64,000 bases of DNA from Lunularia cruciata (GCA_948567375.1 OX419756.1:7011001-7075000), one strand, 5' to 3'. Numbered from the stretch's first letter, positions 1 to 12,761 are shown. The notes: generated by a model not told the origin, from the sequence alone. Numbers and translations are program-made.

Positions 1-298
1 CAACTTGCCGTACAGTTAAGTCAAAAGTGCCAAAGTTGGAGATTGTTTAAGTCGTTTCTCTGTTGTATAGGAAATGAAGAAAAATCCAAAACCAACGAGG
101 AACGAGATCCATTTACACGGCTCTTACGCTCGTAACATATCGACGTCAAATCCACCGTTCTCTCTGAGCCTCCAACTTGAAGCTCTTCACATAATCACGA
201 CAATCTTGAAGTCGGTAGTCGTTGGTCCGAGCTCCTGTGTTTAGAGCTGCACGCTTGTAATCTGTTAAACGTGCAATTAGAAGATAGTAGGAGTCAAG

Positions 299-418
299 GC
301 GACCGCGTAGGCTAACAAGAAGAAATCGGAAGACCCCATCAAGCCCGTACAAGGAGAAAACGAAAGATTTTTAAACATACGAAAGAGTAAAATGGTATCT
401 GTAAACACAATAGGGGGA
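299..418 (-). mobile_element. 5'-truncated LINE 3'-end fragment
   Basis: Reverse complement of the recurring LINE 3'-UTR block seen intact after the endonuclease region near 37.5 kb. It carries the GGTCGC-type terminus (gcgaccgcg on this strand), the GATGGGGTCTTCC hairpin arm (ggaagaccccatc, about 330-342) and the cttgtacgg segment. The part that should hold the GGGGCTTAGCCCC hairpin is degraded. No coding sequence remains. Confidence 0.6.
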
Positions 419-711
419 CTCATTATAAACGAGGGGTTTTGGGGTCCCATCGGAGGTTCGTAACTTTTTTAATGGTCTACAGGCAACTCATTTATGGTCG
501 GGCATGGAACGATACGTTGGAAGTTTTACAGTACCCGGACCACATTCCATAGAAAATCCTGGGGGTCATGAGAAAGGTCACTCGTTATATTTTACAGATG
601 ATCGAGACTTACAGATGGTGTGTAAATCTTCACTGGAGGCAGCTGAATGAACACGTGACAGGTTATATTCCTCCACACATCAGATGATTGATAAAATCAT
701 GATGGGAACAT

Positions 712-800
712 GCGACCGCGTGGGAAAACAAGAAAATTAGAAGACCCATCAAGCCGACAAGGTAAAGACCGGGGGTAAAATGGAATTAAACCCCAATAAT
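712..800 (-). mobile_element. 5'-truncated LINE 3'-end fragment
   Basis: Second minus-strand copy of the LINE 3' block: gcgaccgcg terminus at 713, aagacccatcaagccgacaagg in the middle, then a decayed CCCC-rich hairpin near 770-795. Orientation matches the 299-418 copy, and the two lie about 300 bp apart with unrelated sequence between. Confidence 0.55.
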
Positions 801-1044
801 GTAATACAGGTTATAGAAATCATAAAATTACAACTATTCCAGCTAATCTAACCCTCTATTAATTTCAACCCCGCTATTGAAATTGAGATTCACTCCAAAA
901 ACTGCAGCCTGGACTGTAAAACCATAAATTTATCTATGTATTATTTATTTGTGTGAGAGCTCTTTCTTAACGTACCTCCGCAGAAATTCTATGGACAGCG
1001 ATTCGGGTCTCGTAAAAAAATCGTAAATTTTTCATTTGAAATCT

Positions 1045-1112
1045 TCCCAATATCCCAATAGGATCGATAAGAAAATTTTGTATTAAATATCTAAGATATC
1101 TGAGCTATGCAA
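1045..1112 (-). mobile_element. LINE 3'-UTR fragment (proximal part)
   Basis: The sequence cccaatag...ctaagatatctgagctatgcaag matches the part of the LINE 3'-UTR just after the ORF. Compare 16790-16848, where ctaagataactgagctatgcaaa lies between the endonuclease ORF and the terminal hairpins. The distal hairpin part is missing, so this is a partial copy. Confidence 0.45.
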
Positions 1113-1907
1113 GTAAAAGACGATGGGTTTATTTCCGCCGCATTGCGTGACTTGCAAAGCACTCTGGAACGGTACGTCGACCCACATCCCTTGTGTTTCA
1201 TGCATTCAGCAGAATGCTCGAGAGTGGGTCAAGTTCCGTGGCGGTAAATGTGTTGTCCGCATGATCGTAAGGGGTTTTTTCATTTGTGTCGTGTCGTCCT
1301 CGGAGGACTACCATGCAGAACTGTCAGTATTTTCACGTCCATTCATGGCTTGTTTATCTCCTCTTCCTTTCGCTGTCCGAAGGGTGCTATGGCTCGGATT
1401 TCAATTTTATCTTCAATCACGGGGAGATATTCAAGTTCAAGCCTCCAACATTGCATGGGGGGTAGTTCAAATATATATAACGGGATGGGTATTGGTGAGG
1501 GGTTTAAAGGTTTTAAAGGTTTTTATGCACACACCATAAAAGCGGGGCGATAATAATTGGAAGGGGCTATGAAAGACGTGAAAGAACATTCTATAGTTTC
1601 CTGAAGCGGTGTTTCTCCTACAGCGTATGCTTTGGGGGCCAGTTGAACCCTGCTTTATTATGTCGAAAAACATAGTTTCTTCAAGTTCAAGCATATATAA
1701 ATTTCAAATTTTGTAGAAGCAATAACGTTGTCCGCAAAGTCGAGAATTTAACGTTAAACTCGTGTTAGGGGTAGTTAGCCCAGACGTGTGTCGAAGTTGT
1801 TCAGCGAGTTTCGCCCATCTCATAGATACATCAAAAACTAGCTCTTGGTGATTTTTCAGCGAGTTTGCTCAAGAAACTTCTCGACGCCTAAAGCAAACTT
1901 CTCATAC
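1113..1907. other. unassigned stretch with one cysteine-rich ORF
   Basis: On the plus strand an open frame of 138 codons (1123-1539) starts with several Cys-x-x-Cys pairs (CVTC, CVSC) but resembles no family I recognise. It follows directly on a LINE 3'-UTR fragment and shows no splice-site or codon evidence of being a gene. It may be decayed transposon coding sequence. I do not call it a gene. Confidence 0.2.
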
Positions 1908-2135
1908 AGAGCAAACTTAAAGATCTGCAGTTAACTTTTATCGTATTCCCTTGAACATTTAACTGGTCCATCGCACCCTCGAGTTTGACCCTAGTTTAAT
2001 TCCAGATTTTTATTTGCTCATCATCTAGAGCAAACTTAAAAATCTGCAATCAACTTTTATCATATTCCTTTGAACAAGTCCATGGTACCCTCGAGTTTGA
2101 CCCTAGTTGAATTCCAGATTTTTATTTGCTCCTCA
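1908..2135. repeat. two-unit tandem repeat, about 119 bp period
   Basis: Unit 1 (1908-2026) and unit 2 (2027-about 2135) both begin agagcaaacttaaa and share actttatc.tattcc.ttgaaca, accctcgagtttgaccctag and ttccagatttttatttgctc. Unit 2 has a short deletion after ttgaaca. A further partial similarity (gagtttgctc, aagcaaactt) lies just upstream at about 1860-1900. No coding potential. Confidence 0.85.
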
Positions 2136-2353
2136 ATTTCACCCGAGTTCGAGAAAACTTGAGGACTCCGTTGCTAAAAGATAGCGAAAATCTCCTTCAC
2201 TTGGATATTCCCCAAGGAACTGTTCTCTGCACCACACTGTTCTCTTGCCTTCATGATTGCAAACCAGTACATCTTTATATATATCTTCTAACGTCCCGAT
2301 GATCCTGTCCTTCCCGATCTTCTAACATCTCAATGTTTCATTGTGAAGAGAAT

Positions 2354-2500
2354 TATCGATACTATTGGGACTTAGCCCCATTTTACCCCTTGTACGGGCC
2401 TGATGGGCCTTGTACGGGCTTGACGGGGTCTTCCCATCGACGCGACCGCGTGTGAAAACAAGGAGGATGGGAAGACCCATCCTCCTTGTTTTCCTGTAAT
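2354..2500 (+). mobile_element. LINE 3'-end copy with inverted terminus
   Basis: Starts cgatactattgggacttagccccattttacc, the LINE 3'-UTR hairpin region, then ttgtacggg...ggggtcttcccatc. Within the expected terminus the orientation flips: gcgaccgcgtgtgaaaacaaggaggatggg is the reverse complement of a 3' end, followed again by the forward version. The tgtacggg segment is also duplicated. The arrangement suggests template switching or inversion during reverse transcription, or two insertions head to head. Confidence 0.65.
2455..2492. repeat. perfect 17-bp hairpin, 4-nt loop
   Basis: AAAACAAGGAGGATGGG (2455-2471), loop AAGA (2472-2475), then the exact reverse complement (2476-2492). The arms are the two oppositely oriented LINE 3' ends. 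Confidence 0.95.
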
Positions 2501-2548
2501 TGTGATTAGAATAAACACCTAAAATATTCTTAGCCTTCACTTGGTGGG

Positions 2549-2589
2549 ATAATTCCCATATTGACAAGAAAAGTCAATATGGGAATTAT
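2549..2589. repeat. perfect 17-bp hairpin, 7-nt loop
   Basis: ATAATTCCCATATTGAC (2549-2565), loop AAGAAAA (2566-2572), then the exact reverse complement (2573-2589). The arm sequence is not related to the LINE end, although it begins only 57 bp after the previous hairpin. Confidence 0.95.
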
Positions 2590-5500
2590 TTTCAACTATT
2601 CTGATATGTAATCCTCCAAGTCAAGCAAGACAAGACGTGGGCTAGTTGACTTGGAAAAGGGACGTAGAGAAGAGCACGATAGCCTTTGAAAGTTTGCTAA
2701 AGTTTGCAAAGTTTGGAGACTGTAAACGAGGTCTGTCTGCTGTAAGTTTTGAACGTTCCACACCAGACAAGCTTCGTTGAATTAAAAAATTCAGAATTTG
2801 GGTCGATACATGACCGCACTCCAATTTTTCTCTTGTGTACTTCCCGATACGTATCGTGAATTCACACCAGCCTTCGGCAAACTAAGAAGATACAGCAAAC
2901 ACATCATCTATAAACTGCACAACAAGGTGCCCCTTCTTACGCACCGTCGGAAAGCCTATCGTCACATTATTACGTAAGTGTAGAACAGACTGTCACATGT
3001 TCATCTCAGTGTGTTACCGGGCGTTGACCGGGTAAAAAGTTCTGGACGATTTACCAAAAGCGAGCCACGGGCCCAATAGACCCGAAGGAAAAACGAAAAG
3101 GAACCAACAAGTGCAGAAGGGGATAAAGAGCAAAGAGCGCGAGGCATAACGATCCAAGAAAGTGGTGTAGGATGATTTGCCAGAAGTGTTGCGCATGATT
3201 TGTTGGACACTGTAAACACTGTAAATATGTTCGGTTGAAAAAAAAGTGAGTTGGTCTGTTCCTTCCTCTGGTCAACATGTCACTGACGCCTGAGACTCGC
3301 AACTACTGCGGTTGACAAAATGGATTATTCCTCTAGTATCCATTACAGCAGGTTAGGTCTTGTCTGTTTATAGACACAGTCTGTTTGACATTATACAAGA
3401 AGCAGCGAAATAGAGCACTGGTGGGAAAAGGGCCTGCCTGAGAGCACTCTTCTACGTACATATGTTCTTGTAATTGTTCTGAATAAGTAGCTATATCTGC
3501 CATAATTTGAGCAGTTGAAAGGATATGTAAACCGATTGCCTAATTAAACGATATTTTATCGCAACGAGACTTACACGGAAATTTGTTTAACACGCAAGTA
3601 TCCTGTTGTGTCAACTTAGACTGGTATCAACGAAGATGATATCTTGACGTGTTTTGACATAGAAACAAGATTCCGGCCTGGCTTCCAGAAGGAGAAATTC
3701 TCTTTTGCCCTTCTATCGTAGCAAGCTTTACGTCATGCCCAGCACGCATTACCTTATCTGATTTCGAAGTCTTCTCTCTTCCTTCACACACCAAGTTATG
3801 CTTCTCTGTAGAGAAAGAAAAAAGATCCATATTAAGAATGATATATCTTTTTATTGGGTAACTTAATTCCGTAACGAGTTCCCTAGACGGTACACTGTGC
3901 TGGGATGGATACGAAATAAACCTGAGTTTCAAATATGAAAGAAATAGCAAATGAGCGAACTGCAATAGATGGAAATTTCTGGTCGACGCCATCAAGAAGG
4001 AAAGTTGATACTTATGTAGCAACGGAACTGAGGCCACCGAATGTACCGTAGACAGTTCGATCAGAGTTTATGCGCAAGCAGGACACAAGTGTGCCGGGCA
4101 GACAATGGGGACCGTGGGGACGAAGTTTGGTGGTGGTCCGGACAAGATAGAGTGAGTTGTTTGATTCGTATCAAGTGATAGTCGGTTGACGAAACATTCC
4201 CTAATTGCAGTGGTTAGATTCGCATGAGTAACATAGCTCTTTTGTCCAGTCATACAGTATTGGTACAAACCCCTTCTAATTAGATCCGGAGACAGATAAT
4301 CAACGGTAATCTGTTTAAAAGTTCAAGTTCAATCGGCTTAGCGTACTAAGCACAGCGGTACAGATTATGCAGTCAATAGTACATGGCCCTAATTGAGGAG
4401 AGCAAACCAAACGTGTATATCATGCGCCTTTGAGTTCGGTTTCGCACACCGTGTATACTGTGTGGTCACCTTTCTATTTATTTTCTATACTATTAACAGA
4501 GATGAGGTCTAGACACGAGCATGGAGGTAAATTGGACATAAGTAAACACCTATGAATCAGTTGAATTAATGAATGGTTTATGTAAGATGATGCTAGCAGG
4601 TATTAGTGGATGATTCTAATAATCTCAGCAAACAAACACGCTCTTCACCCTCTCGAGATTTTGAATCAGTCCAGCCATTTATATCTGAAAGGCATCGGTA
4701 CCCAAGTAGTGTTAAACATCCGTAGAGCCGACTTTCACGTGCATAAAGGGCCAGATAATGCTTGGTGTGTGCAAACTTGGATTCCTTTACAGCGTGACTA
4801 TTGAACCTGAATAATCTCCACCCATGGAATTATCCACGAGTGATCCAAAGAACACGGACATGACATTCGATTTACTCTTCGATTCTTCGACATGACATTC
4901 CATACATTGTTCGATAGCATGGACATGACATTCGATTCGTCATGGTATTAAGTGGTGGCTGTTATCTCCGTCACTTTGTAGTTGGATTTAAGCAGTGACG
5001 TAAAGTCTGATCGTGTTGTCTCCATCGTCTTTGTAAATCGTTATCGTATCTTGTGAGGTCTTGAGGTTACTGACGTATAAGAGGATCATAAAACTGATGT
5101 TCAAGGGCGGAGCTTGAAATATGAATTTTGGTCGTTAATCATCCATTCTTTAAAAGAAAAAGTTCTGCAGAAAACGGAGTAAAAGTTCGGACGATTCCTG
5201 ACCTGGGGATAGGCCAAGACTTACAGTTGATATGTCCTGTGGTTGCGTTTATAGTAAACACGGTAGTGCATCCGATGAATCCGTCGCACAGTATGCGACT
5301 TGCACTGCAATGACATTACTGCAACAATTTTGTCAAAATCTTTTACTTCTAATTCTAGGTCCAGTCTCGCCATTACTATTTTGCTTCCACAGATTGGATA
5401 GAGTTTGACGGTTAGGTAGGTGGGTACAGTAGTATCTAAATTTATCCTACGCGGTCACCTTTCTTTCTTGTACAGTAGTATTGACTTGCATTATGTGCTT

Positions 5501-5920
5501 TGGAATCAGGAGCACAGTAGCAGTTCATAACACTATGTTGTCCATCACCCGAAGATTAGAACCTCTACTCGTAGACCCACACTGTATTCACCGTTATGTT
5601 TACTAATTGTCAGTCTCCAATTTAGCAGCACCTTCACAAATTTTTCTACAATTCACCGTACTCTCAATCTGAAAGTGGGATGTATCTCTCGTGCAAACAA
5701 CTCCATTCAACTTCTTTTGACAAATTTTTAGTTTGCATCGTCTAGAGTTCTTTATCCACAGAGAACCTTCCAAACTTCGTGATTGCACTGCAGTGCACTT
5801 TCTCCACGTTTCGGTACCTTTTGTTTCTGTAATTAAAATACCCAAACAGTGTTATCGTCATGCAAATATGGCAAGTACAAAAATTTTCCAAATCACAGGT
5901 GATGATACCCTTAGGATGAG
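2590..5920. other. intergenic, no gene recognised
   Basis: Only short open frames (under 140 codons) with no recognisable motif, no chain of plausible exons and no RNA gene that I can support. Around 4850-4940 a short phrase (ggacatgacattcgat) recurs imperfectly three times, a minor local duplication. Confidence 0.5.
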
Positions 5921-6024
5921 TTTTGACTACCACTGATACAATGTACACTTCTAACAAGATATTAATCCTAAGGTTTGACTACCAGTGATACATGTACACT
6001 TTCCTTCTTCGAACAAGATATTAC
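5921..6024. repeat. imperfect direct repeat, about 50 bp
   Basis: tttgactaccactgatacaatgtacactt...aacaagatatta (about 5923-5964) recurs as tttgactaccagtgatacatgtacactt...aacaagatatta (about 5976-6024), the second with about 10 extra bases. The copies are separated by atcctaagg, whose complement ccttaggat precedes the first copy. Confidence 0.8.
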
Positions 6025-6179
6025 CACCCTACGTGAACAGTGTCGACTAAGTAAGCAAAGGACTTCAGCATTCAAACATACTCCAGTGTGGAAAACCTTG
6101 TTTACTACAAGGAATATTAGTGAGAGTCAGCCTACCCCCTAGTTGCTGAACAGTAGCTCAACAAGGACTTCTGTATTTG

Positions 6180-7628
6180 GGACATTCTCTATGGAGACAT
6201 AGAGACCTTCATGGAGCCTTTTGTCCATGATTTCGTTTCGTTTGCGTTAAGTAAATGCTGTACAGTTGTACGGTAGAGTCCGAACCAAGAGCCGAACCTG
6301 AGGTTTGGAGCCATCACGGCATCCGAGTTTGCCGAATGCACTGGAACAAACAAAAGACGCCAAAGCCAAAGAGAACGGGTCAGCTTGTTTTGACCGGAGC
6401 TTGTTTTGACCTGACCTTCTAGGCCTGGTGATCGGGGATTTTGTGTGAGCGAAACGCCGGGAGAAAGGAACGGTGACCGGCACGGAAGTGGCGTGTGGAG
6501 GAGAAGGACGGGTGATGATACCTTTGGACCTGGGATCGGCCATGGGGAAGAGGATGCGGCATCTTGCGAGTCGGGCCAAAAGCAGGAGAAGGTTTTTGTC
6601 CGATAGAGCGAAAGAAAGTTAGACGGGCGGAGATTTTTAGAGAAGAAGAAGAAGAAGGAGGAGGAAGCGGAGAAGAACGTAGAGATCGGGGTTGGCCAGG
6701 TCTTCCCCTGAAATTTGGTTTGGAGGTGGATGGATGCTGCTGGAAAGCGGAGACATGGTAGGCAGTGATCAGAGTTTTCTCGCGTCAAGGATGGAGAAAG
6801 GAACTGGAGAGCGGAGTACCGTGGCGTCGTGGTATTGACCAGGCAGGCATCCGTTCTGGACTGGGGACGACTGGCTTTGGCTGGACTGGAGTGGAGCTTT
6901 GGAGTTGGAGCGGGCAGCGCAACAGATGTGAGTAGTAATTCCCTGGGAGGCAGGAGGAGGGAGGACCTTGGAAAGCGCGTTTGATGGTGTAGGAGCGCAC
7001 CAGAGGGGCGCTGGCTGGGTCTGGGCCTCGTCGGGCCCTAGTTGCTGCGGAACCCCACCTTTTGACTGAGTGCCGAGGGAGGAGAAGTAGTTTCAAGAGC
7101 GTCGTCTGGCCTGCCATTTCTACTACTTGTGGCCGTGTTTGCCTCGCTCCTGGTCACTCGCTTCTCTCGGCGTTCGACTAATTGCGTTCGTGGCTGGGAG
7201 AAGAGTGGAGAGAGCAGCAGCTAGGTTAATCTCGCAGTAGATCGATTTCTTGTGTGAAGCAGGGAACGAGAGGCGCCTGCAGCAAACGATCGAGAAGTTA
7301 GCCCCTGTAGATTGATCAAGGCGCTATAGAGCGGCGCCGATTTGTGGTCGTCTTCAGCGAGCTGTGCATAAAGGGCCGGGCCAGCTCTCTTGTACATATA
7401 TTCCAGCTACGGACGCTTGTCGTGAAAGTGTATCTTGTCGCTTAATTGGAAATTGTCTTCCCACTGCGTTTGCACAAATTGGAGATTGTCGATTGGATCG
7501 TTGATTCTGTATATCCTCCCACTTCCTTAGAGGTGCAGCCGGCGTTCGGAGAACCTCTTCGCTTTTCTCTCTGTCCTCCTAAGTTATTACGACTGAAGGA
7601 AATACAGCTCCTTCCTAGTTCATCTGGC
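6180..7628 (+). promoter_or_regulatory. GC/purine-rich region and leader upstream of P450 reductase
   Basis: Base composition changes sharply near 6240 from AT-rich to GC- and GA-rich (gaagaagaagaaggaggagg at 6640-6663) and stays so until the reductase gene. The minus-strand open frame of 199 codons here is compositionally biased, with runs of S, F and P, and is best explained by the GA-rich plus strand. The region most likely holds the promoter and 5'-UTR of the downstream gene. A weak TATA-like string (gtacatatattcc) lies near 7391-7403. An in-frame TAA at 7443-7445 closes the reductase frame upstream, so coding cannot start before it. The transcription start is not determinable from sequence. 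Confidence 0.4.
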
Positions 7629-10600
7629 ATGCAGGGCCCGATTTCTGGAAGTACAAATTCTGTTGAAACAGGTCTCACGGCGGACAGAAGTGTGTTATGT
7701 ACTTCTGATTTTGAAATCGTACGAGCATTAGCAAGCAACAAAGTGATAGCCATGGTGTCGTCATCCGCCGCTATGGCCGATATTTCGCCGGTTTTTCTTC
7801 TCCTTGGGAGCATAGGAGGGCTTTTGGTTCTAACTGCTGCCTTCATTTTCTGGCGGAAGAGTGCCCAAAAACCGGTTTGTCCACCTGTGCCTTTGGGGCC
7901 CGACCCCCGCACAGCCGAAATACTTGAAATAAAGGGACCAAAGGTGACTGTATTCTTTGGAACACAAACAGGAACAGCGGAGGGATTTGCGAAGGTTGGT
8001 GACTGCGATTGCTGAGTTGCATTCATACGGATAGGGAGATGGTGCAAAAAGATTGACGATTGGAGACTGAAAGAGATGTCATTTGATGTTTCATGCGTAG
8101 AGGAATTTCCATGCATGCTGAGCTTTGAAATCTTCCATAGGTGCCCAATCTTCCATCGTCAGGGAGCTGATATCGGATCTGGAACTCCGGTTGTGATTCG
8201 TAGCTTGACTTCCAGAGCCTAGTGGTGTACGATGTGATCGGCCAAAAGGTCTCCACACCTTGCCAACTTATCACCCTAATGTATTCATGTAGGCTTTGGC
8301 GGAGGAGGGGAAAGCTAGATACGAGGGCAAAGTGAAGTTCATACCTGTGGACCTGGTAGGTTTCTCTTCTCCTGTGAATTCTGTGCTACCGATGGGCTCA
8401 CGTGGTACACATATTTGAGAATACGCTGGTGGAAATAGCTTTCACGATGCTCATGAGATCATTTGCATCTTGCTCAAGTTAGTGAGCTCGTAGTGTGATT
8501 GAATTTTGTAGGGCTTTGTTTGACTTGATTCAATCTACCAAGAAGGAGAGATAAGACATTGTGTATGTGGAGCTATGAGGTACTCGAGTTTTGAGTAATC
8601 GTAACTGATTTTTGTTCTGCGACACAGGATGAGTATGCAAAAGAAGATCATTATTACGAGGAGTACTTGAAGAAGGAGAAACTTGCTATTTTCATGGTTG
8701 CTACGTAAGTCCAACTATCCACGTCGCCTGTATTCCAAAAGTGTTAATATATACTAATGTGAACTTGGTGACTGGATCTTACTTAGATGTCCTTAGCGTC
8801 TGCCGGATGCCCAAGCAAGCATTTTGTAGTTTTCTGCAGCCAACGAACTAAATTATAGAATCGCTGCTGTCACTTGGTGTAACCTATTCGTCTCTCTATT
8901 GTGTAGTTACGGCGATGGTGAACCTACGGATAATGCTGCTCGTTTCTACAAGTGGTTCACTGAAACTCTTGAGGTAAAGTCTGTGTAGGATGCACTATGC
9001 TCCAATCACAGCGCCTGTCTTTGATTTGTGATTATTCCTGTAAGAGTGTGCTAGTCTTTGAATTTCAGTCTCTGACACTTCCCTTTGTTCCAGGCTGAAG
9101 GTGAAGGCAAAGGACCTTGGCTCTCTGAGTTGCAGTATGCTATTTTTGGTCTTGGCAACAAGCAGTACGAGCACTTCAACAAGGTAGTATACCTTATCCG
9201 AGTTTCCTCCCATCTTCAGTCGTGCCTGAGTACGTAGAAATACGCGATGTCGGTTGACAGGAAATGCACGGATTACTCCTGAATAATTGTATGAAACCTG
9301 GAATTTCGGGTTGTCACTTCTGCCCTGTCATCTGCCGCTAATTATTTGTTTTTATCTTTCTGGGTTTTATACAGGTTGCAATTCAGATCGATGAGAAGCT
9401 CGTTCAATCTGGTAAGAAGAGAGTGCACGTCTGTATTGGTTCTCAAGTCGTTTGACTGCTGATTGGTGTTAAGCCTTGCTTTTCCTTTACTCGAAAGTAT
9501 ACGATTCTAAATTCTCGACTGGGAATTGCCTGACAGGTGCTCAGCGCCTCGGCGATGTTGGACTCGGTAATGATGATCAGTGCATTGAAGACGACTTTAC
9601 TGCCTGGTGAGTTGATAGGTCCTTTCCCTTCTTGCCGGCTGTTACGAAATCGCGTTTCGTAATGCACCTAGTTGCACTGGTGGAGAGCTAATTTGAGAGC
9701 TTTCAGGCGCGAGGATCTTTGGCCACATCTGGATGGACTTCTCCGTAGTGATGAAGACGAGCCTCCTACTCCTGGAGCTGCTTACACTGCTGCTATCCCT
9801 GAGTATCGCGTTGAGTTTCATGAAGAGGGTACCCGCGTCTACGAAGAGTCATACGTCGCCAAGATGAATGGAGTGGCCACTTACGACGCCCAACATCCTT
9901 GCAAGTAAGAATCACGACTTAAGTTTTGGCTGCTCATGGACGTCTATGAAACCTAATGCTTCAAATTAACGTATTTTGTGTTCTGTCTGTAGGTCCGTCG
10001 TGGCTGTCCGTAAAGAGCTCCATACTCCTTTGTCGGACCGGTCTTGCACCCACTTAGAATTCGACATCGCCAATACGGGAATCAGGTAAGCGTCTTTCAC
10101 AATCTCATTCTCTATCCTACTTACGTATTTCTTACTTTACAGTGGTGGTACTTATTCAGCGGTTATCTGGTTGCGCATTGATGGTCCCATTCTGATGCTG
10201 TGCTTTGTAATGAGAAGGTACGAGGCAGGAGATCATGTTGGTGTCTACGCGGAGAATTACCGTGAATACGTTGAGGAGGCAGCTCGTATTTTACAGCAGC
10301 CCCTGGACCTCATTTTCTCTCTGCACACTGACGATAAAATGGGAGACCCTCTAACCGGTGGAAGTGCTTCGCTTCCTGCCCCCTTCCCTGGACCCTTGAC
10401 CTTGGAGACTGCCTTAACCCATTATGCAGACTTGCTGAGTCCGCCGAAGAAGGTGCAGTACCGAACTCTCTTTTGGAGATAGGAGCGTGGAACATGATGA
10501 CTTTGTGCCCTGTTGCTAGATTATGATACCGTCTCGTTTGCTTTTTTCATTTAAAGAGCCGTAATATATTGGAGAACACTAGTGATGTACTTTTCATTCG

Positions 10601-12761
10601 TATCTTAGAGCTGCCCAACTAATCGTCCTGGAGTATGGTTCTGCAGGCTGTCCTCACAACGCTCTCAACATTCACTTCAGATGCGTCAGAGAAAGACCGA
10701 CTCAAGTTCCTAGCGTCTCTGATGGGAAAGGTGAGGATATAGTTGCGAGAGGCAAATGCTGAATAGAGTACATCTCACCCTTTCTGAAGTGCAAACTGTA
10801 GTGGACATGGACATACTTGCTCATTCTCTGTATTGGTGATGCGTGCAGGAAGATTACAATAAGTACATCGTTAAAGAGCAAAGGACTTTGATAGAAGTGC
10901 TATCCGATTTTCCTTCCGTGAAAGTACCGTTGGGGGTGTTCTTTGCAGCAGTATCACCACGCCTGCAGCCTAGATTTTACTCCATTTCCTCTTCACCAAA
11001 GTAAGCACCTACATTCGCTACGCCGAATGTCATGGGTCAGCCTTATTGAATCTCTGTCGCCATTTATGTCCTGCTTTTTTCTTCTCCTCGATCCAGTTTC
11101 TGATTCCTGCTTGGAATTGGTTACAGGTTTGCCCCCAACAGGATACATGTCACTTGTGCATTGGTTGTTGGTGCAAGTTCAAGTGGTCGAATTTATCGGG
11201 GCGTGTGTTCAACGTGGATGAAGGTAGTCCAACAATCTCCGGTCAATAGAATTACCAAAGCTGAGCGAAGTTATGGGTTAATCATCTGTTTCACAAGAAA
11301 CAAGTGCAGATAATTACTTTAGTTATACTAGCCTGATTGATTCCATATTTATTGAATCTGTAGAGTTCAGTCATTCATAAGTCTCTGGATAATGCCTCAT
11401 TTCTGAGGTCTCTCGTCCCTTGGTTTCCAGAATGCCGTACCTGCGGAAGAAAATGCAGAGGAAGCGACCTGGGCGCCTATATTCGTACGAACTTCAAATT
11501 TCAGGCTTCCAGCTGACCACAGCACACCAATTGTCATGGTTGGACCCGGTACTGGACTGGCTCCTTTCAGAGGATTTTTACAGGTATTTAATCGTACCCT
11601 CACTATTATCTAGGGTGGGAAGAAAAAGAAAAGAAGAATAATGGGGTCTGCCAATCCTTGTTGTTATTCTATACGTCTCGCTTTCTTCGCTTGAGAGAGG
11701 TAGATCGGAAATCGTATGGAGGCAAAGTGAGGCTCTCCGTAGAACTTATGCTTTGAAGGACGAAAATCTGACAGTGATTCATGTCTTCACTAATGTACAG
11801 GAGAGAGCAGCTTTGATCGAGGCTGGTAAAAAACTGGGCCCAGCTTTGTTCTACTTCGGATGCAGGACAAGGAAGCATGTACGTTTCTATCCTCACCAAT
11901 CCTCCTGATTCCTTTTGACTTGCAATATATCTCAGCATGCAGGCAAACACTTTTGACGTTATTTTGACTCTAGGTCGTAACCTTCCGCTTCATGTGATCA
12001 CAATACAGGACTTCATCTATGAGGAAGAGCTCGCAGGATTTGTTAAGAACGGTGCCCTATCGGAGTTGATTGTGGCTTTCTCTCGGGAAGGAGAAAATAA
12101 GGAGTATGTCCAAAATAAATTGTCGGCACAGGTATGGACTCCCTTTGACAATCGCCCTGTCGGTTTCGAGTCAAGTTTTGCAGCGCTCCCCTCTGCATGT
12201 CCTCACCTTTGACCCTACCTCGACTCAGTAACCTTATTTTTTGCGACGAAACTCTGCAGGCAAGCACTGTATGGGACCATATCTCTAAAGGTGGATATCT
12301 TTACGTCTGTGGAGACGCAAAAGGAATGGCCAGAGACGTGCATCGCACTCTGCACACTATTATCCAAGAGCAGGTAGGAGCACTCCATAGGGGTTTGAAT
12401 GTATGAATGGATCACACTTTCCTCATTGTCGTTTGTAATAGTTGACCAGAAGAGAACGTGTTACCTTTTCCCAGATCTACGCTCCTCACGATATTGTTAC
12501 ATTCTTGGCTCACGTTTACCTGCACGGGGTTACTGTTTAGAAAAGTCTGGAAACCTGGTGCACCTTCTGACGTTCCAAAGTACATATCTACTGGAAACAT
12601 GGTTCTTTCTGAAAGGTTGCATAGGGTTGGTTCTCTTCCGAAGACAATGTCGCTAATGTGGAACCATTTGTTATGTGCAGAAATCTGTCGATAGCTCCCA
12701 AGCTGAGGCATATGTGAAGCAGATGCAGCTCGACGGAAGATATCAGAGAGACGTTTGGTAA
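7629..12761 (+). CDS. CPR: NADPH-cytochrome P450 reductase (18 exons)
   Basis: This ER-anchored diflavin enzyme passes electrons from NADPH through FAD and FMN to microsomal cytochromes P450. Exons: 7629-7994, 8293-8355, 8628-8704, 8907-8973, 9094-9183, 9375-9411, 9537-9606, 9707-9904, 9993-10085, 10218-10452, 10647-10730, 10849-11000, 11127-11223, 11431-11583, 11801-11878, 12009-12131, 12260-12373, 12681-12761. All introns are GT-AG; the total is 2178 nt (725 residues), normal for plant CPR. A membrane anchor lies at about residues 54-75. FMN-domain motifs are [11 protein letters not shown] (about 109-119), [16 protein letters not shown] and [15 protein letters not shown]-domain motifs are [16 protein letters not shown] and [14 protein letters not shown]-domain motifs are [28 protein letters not shown] and the C-terminal RDVW. 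The chosen ATG is the first in frame after a TAA at 7443. A second ATG at 7752 has a better context (gccATGG) and would give 684 residues starting 12 residues before the anchor. Every key motif is intact, so the gene looks functional. It stands alone, with repeats on its 3' side. Confidence 0.96.

Noticed and set aside
1123-1539. Cysteine-rich 138-codon frame as a zinc-finger gene
   Set aside because: CxxC spacing does not fit a known finger. It is adjacent to LINE debris and has no supporting exon context.
6189-6788. Minus-strand 199-codon open frame upstream of CPR
   Set aside because: Biased composition from GA-rich plus-strand DNA, with F, S and P runs and no family resemblance. Better explained as promoter/leader sequence.
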